From Bacillota bacterium (GTDB taxonomy: Bacteria; Bacillota; Clostridia; Christensenellales; Borkfalkiaceae): DNA of 64,000 nucleotides. Of the stretch, positions 1 to 7,473 are shown in pieces (position 1 is the first letter of the stretch; every line of letters begins with the position of its first letter). The translations under genes and the position numbers were made by a program. Below the pieces are notes generated by a model. The model searched no databases and was not told the origin of the DNA. It saw only the letters and a list, made by a program, of their open reading frames with translations. The stretch is from assembly GCA_019423125.1 (NCBI GenBank), contig JAHZBZ010000001.1:312751-376750 (forward strand), in the 5' to 3' direction.

Positions 1-244
1 GGGAATATGGCGCCGAAAAACAATGCCGCAAGGCTCGCGCGAACTACCGCGAATACGGCATTTCTTTCTACTACCTCTTCCCAACCAGCCAAAACGGCAC
101 CCGAATGGGTGCCGTTTTGGTGGTGGGAAGAGGTAGATATTGCCGAAACCCCTAAAGGGGTCCCCTCGGCAAAGCGTCGCCTTGCGGACGGGCATGGGAA
201 TATGGCGCCGAAAAACAATGCCGCAAGGCTCGCGCGAACTACCG
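1..244. repeat. 49-bp direct repeat at the left junction
   Basis: A 49-bp sequence starting gggaatatggcgccg occurs exactly at 1-49 and again at 196-244. Each copy ends in the first bases of the attachment core (cgaactaccg). The second copy runs straight into the left core repeat; the first diverges. The spacer holds a displaced tRNA-Tyr 3' end. This looks like stacked or degraded att junctions left by earlier insertions, or a boundary repeat at a contig end. Nothing protein-coding is believable in 1-300. Confidence 0.6.
71..136 (-). terminator. Displaced tRNA-Tyr 3' end plus terminator hairpin
   Basis: Positions 89-102 and 107-120 form a perfect 14-bp stem with a GAAT loop. On the minus strand it directly follows a copy of the tRNA-Tyr 3' end (119-137, complement of the intact gene end at 17605-17623). 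The tRNA tail sequence also appears in the opposite orientation at 71-83, making a near-palindrome of 66 bp. I infer that this is the original chromosomal tRNA-Tyr end and terminator, displaced by the element, with about 97 bp of extra sequence between it and the core. Confidence 0.55.
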
Positions 245-268
245 AAGTCGTAGACGTCAGATTTACAG
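235..268. other. Left attachment site core
   Basis: This is the left copy of the exact 34-bp repeat found inside tRNA-Tyr at 17624-17657. It covers the tRNA anticodon-loop to T-arm segment. Identity stops at both edges (g versus t on the left, g versus t on the right), as expected for a recombination core. Confidence 0.85.
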
Positions 269-370
269 GGCGCCCCGACCGATTTTAGCGCAAAAAATTG
301 CTATTTAATAGACATATTCTTTAAATATGTCGCGTAAAATTGAGCTGTTTTTTATAAAGATTGACACAGA

Positions 371-406
371 GTTGGGAAAATCTTGGGAAAACCATTTTTT
401 CCCAAC
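371..406. promoter_or_regulatory. Left arm-type integrase sites
   Basis: GTTGGGAAAA (371-380) and CTTGGGAAAA (382-391) are in tandem, and an inverted GTTGGGAAAA lies at 397-406, touching the integrase stop codon. The same tandem pair recurs near the right end at 17463-17481. Placement inside both att cores fits arm-type binding sites for a lambda-class integrase with an N-terminal arm-binding domain. Confidence 0.6.
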
Positions 407-1630
407 TCAAGAAAGCCTCTCAGAATAATCTACTTTTGCCCCCTGTTCGAGCATAAAATCGTCCGAAAAGTGCGTGTATACGGTTGAGGTCATGGTGCGA
501 TCCGGTGCGTGCCCGGCCCAAACGGATACGATCTCACGGGCAACGCCGCACTCCTGACATCGAGTAATAAACGTATGGCGCAGTTCGTGCAGATGATGAT
601 TTGGGCAAAGCTGTTTAAAGTGCCGAGATAGGATGTCTCGCGCCGGACTGATTGCGTCAAGTATCTCTTCCTTGGTCGCGTCTGCCAGGTAGGGGAGAAG
701 CATCGGCGTTACAGGAATTTTGCGGAAGGTCGCTTTTTGCGTGATCTTCCGTTTTGAATTTTGCACCATTGCGAAGCCGTCTTTGATTTGAAGCGTCGGC
801 AATTCGCTGCGCCTGACCCCGGTATAGAGAAGTATGACCATAGCAAGGCGATATGGATTGCCGTTCAGTTTTTCTAAAAACTCGGATTCTTCTTTGTAGG
901 ATAAAGCTGTTCCCTTATTCGTTTCGTATTGCAGCACGTGTACCGAGCTCATAGGGTTTGCGGCGATCAAACGTTCGCCGGCTGCCGCGTCAAATATTTG
1001 GACAAGCAATAACTTTGTCAACGCGGATCCACGCGTGATCCCCCGCTGATCCAGGGAATTGAACAATGGCTGTATCGTGAGAGGGGTAATATCTTTTAGT
1101 TTGATGCCTGCAAAGTAGGGTTTGATATGTACGTTATAGGTTGAAAGCTGTGATTTGTAGGTATTCGGTTTGACTGTAGGCTTTTTTACTGTCTCAAACC
1201 AATATTCTGCAAAATCATTAAAATAGGTATACCTCGATGTGTAAACAGTTCCCTCATGTGCTATGGCATCGTTCAGCTTTGAGATGAACCGCTCTTTTGC
1301 AAGAGCAAGTGTTTTTCCGCTTCCCGATATCGGGATTTTATTTACAGTGCAGCGGATCTCATAGGTGCCGTTCTCCTTCTTTCGGATGCGGGCTACTACT
1401 TTTCCTGTTTTAAACAATCGACGAAATTCTTTCGGCATTTTTTGTAACTCCTTGAAGTTGAATGATGCCGAATTTTTTTGTATATTCCCGGAGAAATAAG
1501 GATTGCTTGCGGACACCTCCTTTGCGCGTCGCGTTTCGTCTTTATCGATCGCAATATTACTTACGACTCCAAAAAGTGACGTGAGCGCATCTTTGATTTT
1601 TTGCAGATCTTCTTCCAAAATGAATGGCAT
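407..1630 (-). CDS. int: Tyrosine recombinase / phage integrase
   Basis: This enzyme catalyses site-specific integration and excision of the element at tRNA-Tyr. The 407-residue protein has a variable N-terminus, an AP2-like arm-binding region (about residues 70-120), a SAM-like core-binding domain (about 130-200), and a catalytic domain. Visible catalytic signatures are TGVRRSEL (first Arg), HELRHTF (His-x-x-Arg), WAGHA (His) and a Tyr in VYTHF. The set appears complete, so the enzyme should be active. The start is supported by AGGGAGG eight bases upstream on the minus strand. It reads toward the left att core, the usual layout for tRNA-targeting integrases. Its stop codon overlaps an arm-type repeat. 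Confidence 0.95.
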   Translation of the reverse strand: MPFILEEDLQKIKDALTSLFGVVSNIAIDKDETRRAKEVSASNPYFSGNIQKNSASFNFKELQKMPKEFRRLFKTGKVVARIRKKENGTYEIRCTVNKIPISGSGKTLALAKERFISKLNDAIAHEGTVYTSRYTYFNDFAEYWFETVKKPTVKPNTYKSQLSTYNVHIKPYFAGIKLKDITPLTIQPLFNSLDQRGITRGSALTKLLLVQIFDAAAGERLIAANPMSSVHVLQYETNKGTALSYKEESEFLEKLNGNPYRLAMVILLYTGVRRSELPTLQIKDGFAMVQNSKRKITQKATFRKIPVTPMLLPYLADATKEEILDAISPARDILSRHFKQLCPNHHLHELRHTFITRCQECGVAREIVSVWAGHAPDRTMTSTVYTHFSDDFMLEQGAKVDYSERLS

Positions 1631-1715
1631 CGGAAAACCTCCCTAAATAAAATTAATGGAAGTATAGATCCGCACAAAGATATAAAAGCGAACGTAACGG
1701 AAAAAGAAGATGAGT

Positions 1716-2111
1716 TTAAGAGTCCACCTTGTCAGAGTGAATGCTCTTCATCATCGTGATCACCAAATCCTGCATTTCGGGCAGCATGCGGCGAAATTCT
1801 TTGAGCAAATTTATTTCCTTATCGGAAAGAGGCAATAGAGGGTTTTGGAGAATCTCCGATGGTATATTTATATCCGTCGTTTTCCGATTATGAAGGACAG
1901 AAAAATCATTTTCAGCAGATTCATCAGACATGCCTAATAGATATTCAACGGAAACATTAAAATATCTCGCCAAGGTTATTGCGAAATTGGCTCCCATTTC
2001 AATTTCGTTTTTTTCCCAACGGCTGATATTTCTTTGACTTGTGTTGGTTTTTAAGGCAAGTTCGGATTGAGTTAACCCGAGCTCCTCGCGAAGTTCTTTT
2101 ATTCTATTCAT
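1716..2111 (-). CDS. XRE-family repressor of the element
   Basis: This is a 131-residue protein if started at the internal Met (MNRIKEL); a start 18 bases earlier is possible but the extra residues look non-native. An N-terminal helix-turn-helix (ELGLTQSELALKTNTSQRNISRW) is typical of lambda-Cro/XRE regulators. The C-terminal part (about 70-131) is not recognised. It is transcribed divergently from the early gene block, and the shared intergenic region carries palindromic GTCTA-type sites over a consensus promoter. It most likely keeps the element quiescent, like a CI repressor. It may also be autoregulatory, because one half-site lies just upstream of its own start. Confidence 0.85.
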   Translation of the reverse strand: MNRIKELREELGLTQSELALKTNTSQRNISRWEKNEIEMGANFAITLARYFNVSVEYLLGMSDESAENDFSVLHNRKTTDINIPSEILQNPLLPLSDKEINLLKEFRRMLPEMQDLVITMMKSIHSDKVDS

Positions 2112-2129
2112 AAATACTATTATAAACAT

Positions 2130-2199
2130 TTTTGTCTAAAAGTCTTGACACAGACAAAATTGTCTGATATAATTTGTATTAAATAGACATATATGTCTA
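2130..2199 (+). promoter_or_regulatory. Early promoter with XRE operators
   Basis: TTGACA (2145-2150) and TATAAT (2168-2173) are 17 bp apart, a perfect housekeeping promoter toward the early genes. An inverted repeat CAGACAA-AA-TTGTCTG (2151-2166) fills the spacer, and a perfect palindrome TAGACATATATGTCTA (2184-2199) lies at the start of the transcript. A half-site TTTGTCTAAA lies near 2130. The arrangement indicates a repressor-controlled switch. Confidence 0.8.
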
Positions 2200-2204
2200 A
2201 ATAT

Positions 2205-2265
2205 CAAGTAAGAGCCGAGGGCAAACCCCTCGTAAAAAATAACAGACCAGGAGGATAGAAAGGGC
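2205..2265 (+). repeat. Duplicated 61-nt leader, copy 1
   Basis: The 61 bases before the start at 2266 are nearly identical to those at 3302-3362. Each contains a small CGAGGG/CCCTCG hairpin and the strong Shine-Dalgarno AGGAGG followed by ATAGAAAG. The identity ends at the start codons although the genes are unrelated. Confidence 0.75.
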
Positions 2266-2538
2266 ATGGCAGAGAAACGCTCAGTTGCAAAAGCGAAAGC
2301 CGAATTTGAGGGTATGTTTCGCACCGAAATAGACGGCGTTCGCATGACGAAGAAGCAGGCTGAGAAGCTTGCGGAAGCAATGGAGTCTGTAAAAAAATAT
2401 TACCCGACAGAAAAGATAGACACCGGGTATTATCGTCTTAGCGATATCCTCGCTTACTTGGCGGGCTATTTGAGAAATAGCAGTGTGCCGTATAGTTGCG
2501 TGTATAATGTGGCAGAGAAGTACTGCTTGGAGGATTAG
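2266..2538 (+). CDS. Hypothetical early protein of the element
   Basis: I do not recognise this 90-residue protein. It is the first gene of the rightward transcript, with AGGAGG correctly spaced from the ATG. It is charged and soluble (MAEKRSVAKAKAEFEG start), with a Lys-rich N-terminal third and a Tyr-rich C-terminal half, and has no membrane segment. It ends in TAG, seven bases before the next ATG, and the same Shine-Dalgarno context (GGAGGATTAGAAAGAGC) recurs there, so the two small genes are co-expressed. Position after a repressor-controlled promoter suggests an early regulatory or excision role, but nothing in the sequence proves it. Confidence 0.7.
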   Translation: MAEKRSVAKAKAEFEGMFRTEIDGVRMTKKQAEKLAEAMESVKKYYPTEKIDTGYYRLSDILAYLAGYLRNSSVPYSCVYNVAEKYCLED

Positions 2539-2545
2539 AAAGAGC

Positions 2546-2863
2546 ATGGCAGAGAAGAGCAAAGAAAAAATCTCGGCAGAGCCGAGACTTTCAGTAGTAT
2601 CAAAGGAGTTTTTAAGCGGTTTTATATTCTTGCGGGATATATGCGGCGCGACACATGACATTTTTTCAGAGGTGTTGAATTTTTATTGCGAAAAAGAGGG
2701 AATCGATTTTGATGCCTTGATAGAGAAATATCGAGCAGAGCATGAGAGAAACAACGGGCGCCCGATCGATGCACCGCTTTCAGAAACCACTGAGGAGGAA
2801 TTTGTTTCTTACATTGAAAAATGCAAAAAAATTTTCCCTGTCATAAATCATTTCTTGTTATGA
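2546..2863 (+). CDS. Hypothetical early protein of the element
   Basis: This is a 105-residue soluble protein from the ATG at 2546, chosen because GGAGG lies ten bases upstream; an in-frame start 63 bases earlier would overlap the previous gene. It starts MAEKSKEK, like its upstream neighbour (MAEKRS). The middle looks helical, with an acidic C-terminal segment (ETTEEEFVSYIEK). No family is recognised. It may form a functional pair with the upstream gene. Its last 16 bases overlap the end of a convergent minus-strand ORF. Confidence 0.65.
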   Translation: MAEKSKEKISAEPRLSVVSKEFLSGFIFLRDICGATHDIFSEVLNFYCEKEGIDFDALIEKYRAEHERNNGRPIDAPLSETTEEEFVSYIEKCKKIFPVINHFLL

Positions 2864-3201
2864 TTGGGGGTCGATAGTTTTTTTGCTTGTAAATATTGTT
2901 CTCTTTTTTCTAAAAGCTTTTGATGAGTGTTTTTGGGAATTATGTCGTAAATATCCATAATGTAGGTTTCATGCTTCCCGTTTAGTGAAACAGAAAAAAT
3001 GGCATCTCCTTCCATATAAAAAAATTTGTTTTCTATCTGTAAGCCGGTCCGTTCTTTGTATCCTCCTCGTACAGAACGTTGGTTATAAGATAGATAGCTA
3101 TAAATTTTTAAACGAATAAATTGACAGACACCTTTTTGTTCACGTAAGACGGTATTTGCCGAAACCTTTTGCCGATTGTTTTTTGGACGAAATTTTTGCA
3201 T
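2848..3201 (-). CDS. Hypothetical protein, AT-rich, convergent
   Basis: This 117-residue basic protein is of unknown family. It is supported by a Shine-Dalgarno-like AAGGGGAT upstream of the ATG on the minus strand, and by an AT-rich composition distinct from the flanking genes. It begins with a Lys/Arg/Asn-rich stretch (MQKFRPKNNRQK) and has a beta-rich middle (FYMEGDAIFSVSLNG). The AT-rich upstream zone (3205-3290) can hold a promoter. It interrupts the rightward gene series and is not on the same transcript, so it resembles a moron or defence-type cargo gene. Function is unknown. Confidence 0.5.
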   Translation of the reverse strand: MQKFRPKNNRQKVSANTVLREQKGVCQFIRLKIYSYLSYNQRSVRGGYKERTGLQIENKFFYMEGDAIFSVSLNGKHETYIMDIYDIIPKNTHQKLLEKREQYLQAKKLSTPNHNKK

Positions 3202-3301
3202 AAATTAAATCCCCTTAATAAATATTTTCGTATTCATTTTACCACAAAATTTTTTTAGAAGCAACGGAAATAATTTGTTGGCGGGAACGAACAAATGAAG
3301 A

Positions 3302-3362
3302 CAAGTAAGAGCCGAGGGCAAAACCCTCGAAAAAATAATAGACCAGGAGGATAGAAAGAGCA
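3302..3362 (+). repeat. Duplicated 61-nt leader, copy 2
   Basis: This is the second copy of the leader seen at 2205-2265, with only a handful of substitutions. It includes the CGAGGG-CAAAA-CCCTCG hairpin and AGGAGGATAGAAAG. It precedes the DUF3102-like gene. Confidence 0.75.
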
Positions 3363-4367
3363 ATGACGGTAGATCTATCGAAAGTGAAGTCGGCGGAAGA
3401 GCTTACGTCGGCGATCGGCGGGAATATGACCGTTCCCAGGGCAGAACAGGCGACGCCGTTGGAGAGTTGGCAGGTTCAGGAGTATCAGGCTCTGCACAAC
3501 AATATCATGGCCCATGGTCGCAATGCCTGTGAAAGCATTTTACAAATGGCGCAGGGTTTAAAGCGCATGAACGAGGAAAAGCTGTACCTTGCCGGCGGAT
3601 ATGCGAGCTTCGAGGATTACACAGAGCAAGCGGTCGGGTTGAAGAAGAGTCAGGCGTACAAGTACATATCCGCGTATGAGACGATGGGCGAGGAGTTTTT
3701 CCACTCGAGTGGAAAAATCGGGATCACGAAGATCAATCTGCTTGCGGGGCTCACGGAGGATGAGCGCGCGGCGTTGCAGGAAAAAGCGGACGTCGAGAGC
3801 GCCACGGTTCGGGATCTGAAAGAGAAGATCGCGCAGTTGCGCGGCGAGCTGGACGAAAAAGATCGTCAGATCAATGAGACGGATTGGAATGCTGCGGCGG
3901 AGCAGGTCGTGAGCGACGTCACCGACGATACGGCGGAGAAAATCGCCGAAGCGGAGCGACAGGCACGGGAATCGCAGGAATACGGGCGGAAGATGGAAGC
4001 CCGCGCAAATGAGGTTGCGGGAAAACTTCTTACAATGGAGCGAAAGCTCGAAAAGCTGACCGCGGAAAAAACGGAGATGGAAAAGCGGTTGCGGGAACGC
4101 CCGACGGAAACGGTCGAAAACCCCGAAACAGCAGCGGAGCGGGATAAGGCGCGTGCGGAGCTTGCGGCAAAAGAAACGGAGATCGAAGAGCTTCGCAAGA
4201 GCCTGGCGGTTGCGGGCGATGCGGCGATGACGGCGTTCAAAGTCAAATTCGAGGACTTTCAGATCCTGTTGGAAAGTCTGTTCGGGATCCTGGACGGGAT
4301 GAACGAGCCGAACAAGAGTAAATGCAAGGCCGCATTGGAAAGCGTGATAAAGGAGCGCGGGTTATGA
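3363..4367 (+). CDS. DUF3102-like DNA-binding / coiled-coil protein
   Basis: This is a 334-residue protein. Residues about 40-150 resemble DUF3102-type proteins of phages and plasmids: a helix-rich module with a Ser-Gln-Ala-Tyr turn (KKSQAYKYISAYE) followed by an INLLAGLTEDERAAL segment, reminiscent of ParB-like helix-turn-helix units. Residues about 150-270 are a long Glu/Lys/Arg-rich coiled coil. The family is usually assigned to replication or partition modules without a proven activity. The gene has the strong AGGAGG leader and overlaps the next gene by four bases (ATGA). A 22-bp perfect palindrome lies within its coding sequence, as parS lies within spo0J, which raises the possibility that the protein binds its own gene. 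Confidence 0.75.
   Translation: MTVDLSKVKSAEELTSAIGGNMTVPRAEQATPLESWQVQEYQALHNNIMAHGRNACESILQMAQGLKRMNEEKLYLAGGYASFEDYTEQAVGLKKSQAYKYISAYETMGEEFFHSSGKIGITKINLLAGLTEDERAALQEKADVESATVRDLKEKIAQLRGELDEKDRQINETDWNAAAEQVVSDVTDDTAEKIAEAERQARESQEYGRKMEARANEVAGKLLTMERKLEKLTAEKTEMEKRLRERPTETVENPETAAERDKARAELAAKETEIEELRKSLAVAGDAAMTAFKVKFEDFQILLESLFGILDGMNEPNKSKCKAALESVIKERGL
3696..3717. promoter_or_regulatory. 22-bp perfect palindrome (parS-like candidate)
   Basis: TTTTT-CCACTCGAGTGG-AAAAA is a perfect 22-bp palindrome inside the DUF3102-like gene. Its central 16 bp (TTCCACTCGAGTGGAA) recur exactly at 14567-14582, and an 18/20 variant lies at 17367-17386. No further copy was found by eye in the rest of the window. 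Confidence 0.55.
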
Positions 4368-4690
4368 GAAAAGCCGAATATATCCGTATGCTCATAGAGG
4401 ACAATGCGACGACAGCCGAGCCGCAAAAGGAGATGAACGCAGCGATCATCGACTGCGTCGACATAGCGCTTTCGCAAATGCCCGAAAGCTTTGAGATCAA
4501 GGATACGAGCGCAGGCCTTGCGGAGTTTTGGAAGATGATCCAAGCGGCGGGGAAAGCGAGCGCGGTTCATTGCTGTTCTCCGATCCGCGCGGCGGAACTG
4601 ATCGCAGAACGGCTGGGCGCAAAGTATGAGCGCGCGAGTGTTCGGTATGTGAATAAGCCTGCGGTCAAACGCCTGGAGGACTTTTTATGA
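4364..4690 (+). CDS. Hypothetical protein upstream of PcfJ-like gene
   Basis: This is a 108-residue soluble protein starting at an ATG that overlaps the upstream stop (ATGA), and it overlaps the PcfJ-like gene by ATGA in turn. The three genes are therefore translationally coupled. It occupies the place where PcfK-like genes often sit beside pcfJ, but the sequence (MRKAEYIRMLIEDN start, VKRLEDFL end) does not clearly match PcfK, so I leave it unnamed. A Cys-Cys-Ser motif lies in the middle. It probably works with the PcfJ-like protein. Confidence 0.75.
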   Translation: MRKAEYIRMLIEDNATTAEPQKEMNAAIIDCVDIALSQMPESFEIKDTSAGLAEFWKMIQAAGKASAVHCCSPIRAAELIAERLGAKYERASVRYVNKPAVKRLEDFL

Positions 4691-6321
4691 AGTGGCAGGG
4701 CTATGAGTTTGACGGGGCTTTCCGTCCGGATGGGTTTGAGGAATATGCGATGGAACAGGTCAACTATGGATATGCTTTTTACCTTCGCGGAAAATATGTG
4801 ACGGATGAAACGGGTTTGTTTGAACAGCCCGAAAACGACGATAAAGTGTATATATTCTGCCCGCGTCACGAAGAAACATTCGAGGAGTCGGAAAAAGAAT
4901 TGTTCGGCACGGGTGGCAGCGTGTGTATGTGTTGCGCGGGGGAGCGGATGCGCCTTGATCCCGTTTGTCCGCGCGAGCGATACTGCGGCCGTGTCTGCAA
5001 GCTTTTGAACGCGGTGTACAGGCACGAAAGAGTAAACAACACGGATGATTTTGCCTTTTACCAGCGGACAAACAGAGGAATGGTTCTGAGGGCATTTTCC
5101 TATACATTGCGTTACGAAGGCGAAAAGTACGACTTGCGGCGCTATGGAGTAGGGGAATTCAAAGAGTGGATGCGGATATTTTACAATGCGGACAGGACGA
5201 CGGAGATATGGTCGCGCCTTGGGACGCAATACAACCCGCACATCGGTAATTTTTCTTACATAGGTCCGGAATGGAAGAAAAAGAAATTTTATCAGTCGTA
5301 TGCAACATTCAAGCTGTACGGCGAAGATCTGAGCGGAACGCTTTTAGAAGGATTTGCAAAATACTTTGCCCGAACGGAACAGTATATAGACGGCGAAGTG
5401 CAGCGCGCGGTTTTACTGCTTGCGATGTTCAAAACGCCTGCTCTGAAAGACGCCATCAACGCCGGATACGGCGGTATCGTCCATGATTATACGTTTTCGT
5501 TTGCGTCGGGACAGCCGAGGATCGGGAACTCCGTGCGCGGCGGAGCAAAGGGGATAAAAAAGTTTTTCGGGTTTGAATTGTCGAAACTGAACAGGCTGAG
5601 CAAAAACGAAAAAGAAAAACTGACTTGCCGCGACATTGGTAACCTTAAATTGCTTGTCAAGAATGGCGTTGCGGTCACAAGCGAAATGCTTGAGTTAAGC
5701 CGCAATTATAGGTTTGAAGATTTGTGCAGGCTGTACGAAGGGAAAGAACTCCGGGAGGTCCTGAAATATCTTTGCAGACAAAAAATTGATCTGTCTGATT
5801 ATATGGACTACGTCGGACAGATCAAAAAACTGAGGCTGGATGCGACAGACAGATCCATTGTTTTTCCGAAAAATTTTTCCGCAGCGCATAGTAGATATTC
5901 CAAAATCATTGAATACGAATCCACGGCAGAGCTTCGGAGGCGGTACGCCGCACATGCACAAAGGTTTCGTTTCATCTGTTTTCGCCAGGGGGAGCTCTCG
6001 CTTCGGGTGATCCGAACTCCGGCGGAGTTGAAAATGTGGGCACAAAGGTTTTCAAATTGTGCGGCGGGCAGAGCAGGTAGCGTGGCGGAAGGACGGTCGA
6101 TCATGTGCGTTATCGTGAACGTGCATAAACCGAAAGAGCCGTATTTTATGCTTGAGTACGACTTGCAGAGTTTTCGCATCGTTCAGTGCCGAGGATATAA
6201 AAACCGCACAACGGAAGAATCCGATCCCGCAGCAAAAGAATTTTGCGGTAAGTGGCTTTCATTCATACAGGAAAAGGGGATAAAGCGGGAAGCCAAGAAA
6301 ATGGCGGGGAGAGCAGCATGA
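4687..6321 (+). CDS. PcfJ-like protein
   Basis: This is a 544-residue protein. The C-terminal about 110 residues carry the PcfJ-type pattern: FSNCAAG, then a segment with SIMCVIVNVHKP, YFMLEY and IVQCRGYKNR. PcfJ-like proteins occur on conjugative plasmids, integrative elements and phages of Firmicutes, and their biochemical role is not established. The N-terminal 100 residues contain a Cys/His cluster (FCPRHEE, then VCMCCAG) likely to bind zinc. The middle is helical and basic. The gene overlaps its upstream neighbour and is overlapped by the next ORF (ATGA). Its presence links this element to plasmid-type replication or maintenance modules rather than to tailed phages. Confidence 0.8.
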   Translation: MKWQGYEFDGAFRPDGFEEYAMEQVNYGYAFYLRGKYVTDETGLFEQPENDDKVYIFCPRHEETFEESEKELFGTGGSVCMCCAGERMRLDPVCPRERYCGRVCKLLNAVYRHERVNNTDDFAFYQRTNRGMVLRAFSYTLRYEGEKYDLRRYGVGEFKEWMRIFYNADRTTEIWSRLGTQYNPHIGNFSYIGPEWKKKKFYQSYATFKLYGEDLSGTLLEGFAKYFARTEQYIDGEVQRAVLLLAMFKTPALKDAINAGYGGIVHDYTFSFASGQPRIGNSVRGGAKGIKKFFGFELSKLNRLSKNEKEKLTCRDIGNLKLLVKNGVAVTSEMLELSRNYRFEDLCRLYEGKELREVLKYLCRQKIDLSDYMDYVGQIKKLRLDATDRSIVFPKNFSAAHSRYSKIIEYESTAELRRRYAAHAQRFRFICFRQGELSLRVIRTPAELKMWAQRFSNCAAGRAGSVAEGRSIMCVIVNVHKPKEPYFMLEYDLQSFRIVQCRGYKNRTTEESDPAAKEFCGKWLSFIQEKGIKREAKKMAGRAA

Positions 6322-6494
6322 AACCGAACATAATGCGTGTGGGGCGTTCGGCGTATTATGAGCGCAGAGAGCCGATCAAGCGGTATACGGCACGGCAGCT
6401 TGCGGAGATCGAGATCTGCACGACTTGTCAAACAGACCCGAGTTTATGCGACGGTAGGTGTGAGAAGATCAAGGCATTGCGTATCCGTAAATAA
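6318..6494 (+). CDS. Small Cys-rich (zinc-binding) protein
   Basis: This is a 58-residue protein starting at an ATG that overlaps the PcfJ-like stop (ATGA). It contains CTTCQTDPSLCDGRC, a four-Cys cluster likely to bind one zinc, after a basic N-terminus. Small proteins with this cluster are common in Firmicute phages and integrative elements, but no function is assigned. It is coupled to the upstream block. The start was chosen by overlap; a longer in-frame ORF from 6252 would lie inside the PcfJ-like gene. Confidence 0.65.
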   Translation: MKPNIMRVGRSAYYERREPIKRYTARQLAEIEICTTCQTDPSLCDGRCEKIKALRIRK

Positions 6495-6536
6495 ACGGTG
6501 GGCAAAAGAGCAAATGACAACGGAGGATAGAAAGCA

Positions 6537-6845
6537 ATGATACACGGTGCAGTATTGCAAACGGATGATCTGTTAAACGAAGCAACGGAATCCGAACCTT
6601 TTTCGGGCGCTGCGGCGTTTGTGTTCACGACAGACGGAGTGCAAATAAACGCAATTTATCGTGGCGGAAAAGGATTTTTTTATAAAAACGACGTGACCTC
6701 GCAGGCTATTTTTTTCACGGTGGCGATAGAGATCCTCGCAAAAAAATTATATGAGATGCTCGGGCAGGAAAAACTGCATATCTTGCAGGAAGATATGTTC
6801 CGAAAGATAGTTTCGGAGGCGGCAGGCAATGAAAAAAACGTTTGA
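6537..6845 (+). CDS. Hypothetical protein of the element
   Basis: This 102-residue protein has a strong GGAGGATAGAAAGCA leader, the same ribosome-binding context as the early genes. No family is recognised. The N-terminal half looks like beta strands (GAAAFVFTTDGVQINAIY) and the C-terminal half is helical (EILAKKLYEMLG). There is no membrane segment. It overlaps the next gene by 17 bases, so expression is coupled. Confidence 0.7.
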   Translation: MIHGAVLQTDDLLNEATESEPFSGAAAFVFTTDGVQINAIYRGGKGFFYKNDVTSQAIFFTVAIEILAKKLYEMLGQEKLHILQEDMFRKIVSEAAGNEKNV

Positions 6846-7473
6846 ATATGCGGTCGGGGATTCATGGCTTCTGGAATTAGGCGGCGAAAAAACAGTTTAT
6901 ACGGTCAAGGATTGTAAGTATCGTCCGACAGACGGGAAAGAGATCTACACGGTAGAGACAGGAAACGGCGAAATTCGTGATCTCACGAAAAACAGGCTGC
7001 ATTTTCTCTTGCATCGCTATATGTTCAAAAAGCTGAAATGCGGGAAATACCGCAAATATGAATGCGGGTTGAGTGAATCGGAGGTGCGGGCTTATTATGC
7101 GCATATATGTACCGCGGAAGAGTCCCGCGCCGAGCGTATAGCGGCACGGCTTGAAGGATCGGCAGAGTACCGCTCGGCGGCGCAGGAGGTATCAGCGCTT
7201 TCGATGAAGCTGGCTAAAGCAGAATACATACGTGCGGACGCGTTCGAGATCTTGCGGCTGAAAAAGCAGCTGGACGAAGCGAAAGAAAAACGCCGTTTGG
7301 CGGTAATGCGGTTAGGCTTGAACCCGGGCGATGAAAAGAAGCGCGTCTTTTGTTCCAGGTGCGGGGATACGGGGTATCTTGCGGACGGTCGGCAATGCAG
7401 CTGTGTGGCGGCGAATGAAGAAGCGATCCGCGCTTATGCGGCGGAGGTCAGGCGATGCAAGACAGCGACATGA
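6829..7473 (+). CDS. Protein with C-terminal zinc knuckle
   Basis: This is a 214-residue protein. The N-terminal about 60 residues look beta-rich, followed by a helical, coiled-coil-prone middle (about 90-165). The C-terminus has CSRCGDTGYL and a following CSC, a CxxC-DTGY pattern that resembles the zinc knuckle at the N-terminus of DnaC/DnaI helicase loaders; there is no ATPase domain here. A role in primosome or replication assembly is a weak inference. It overlaps both neighbours, indicating a single operon. Confidence 0.7.
   Translation: MKKTFEYAVGDSWLLELGGEKTVYTVKDCKYRPTDGKEIYTVETGNGEIRDLTKNRLHFLLHRYMFKKLKCGKYRKYECGLSESEVRAYYAHICTAEESRAERIAARLEGSAEYRSAAQEVSALSMKLAKAEYIRADAFEILRLKKQLDEAKEKRRLAVMRLGLNPGDEKKRVFCSRCGDTGYLADGRQCSCVAANEEAIRAYAAEVRRCKTAT

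Noticed and set aside
7..288. 93-codon ORF at the left edge
   Set aside because: It is made of the 49-bp direct repeats, the displaced tRNA end and the att core; no ribosome-binding site.
4364..4690. PcfK / AcrIIA9-like anti-CRISPR next to PcfJ
   Set aside because: Position fits, but the sequence lacks a recognisable PcfK pattern; naming it an anti-CRISPR would be guesswork.
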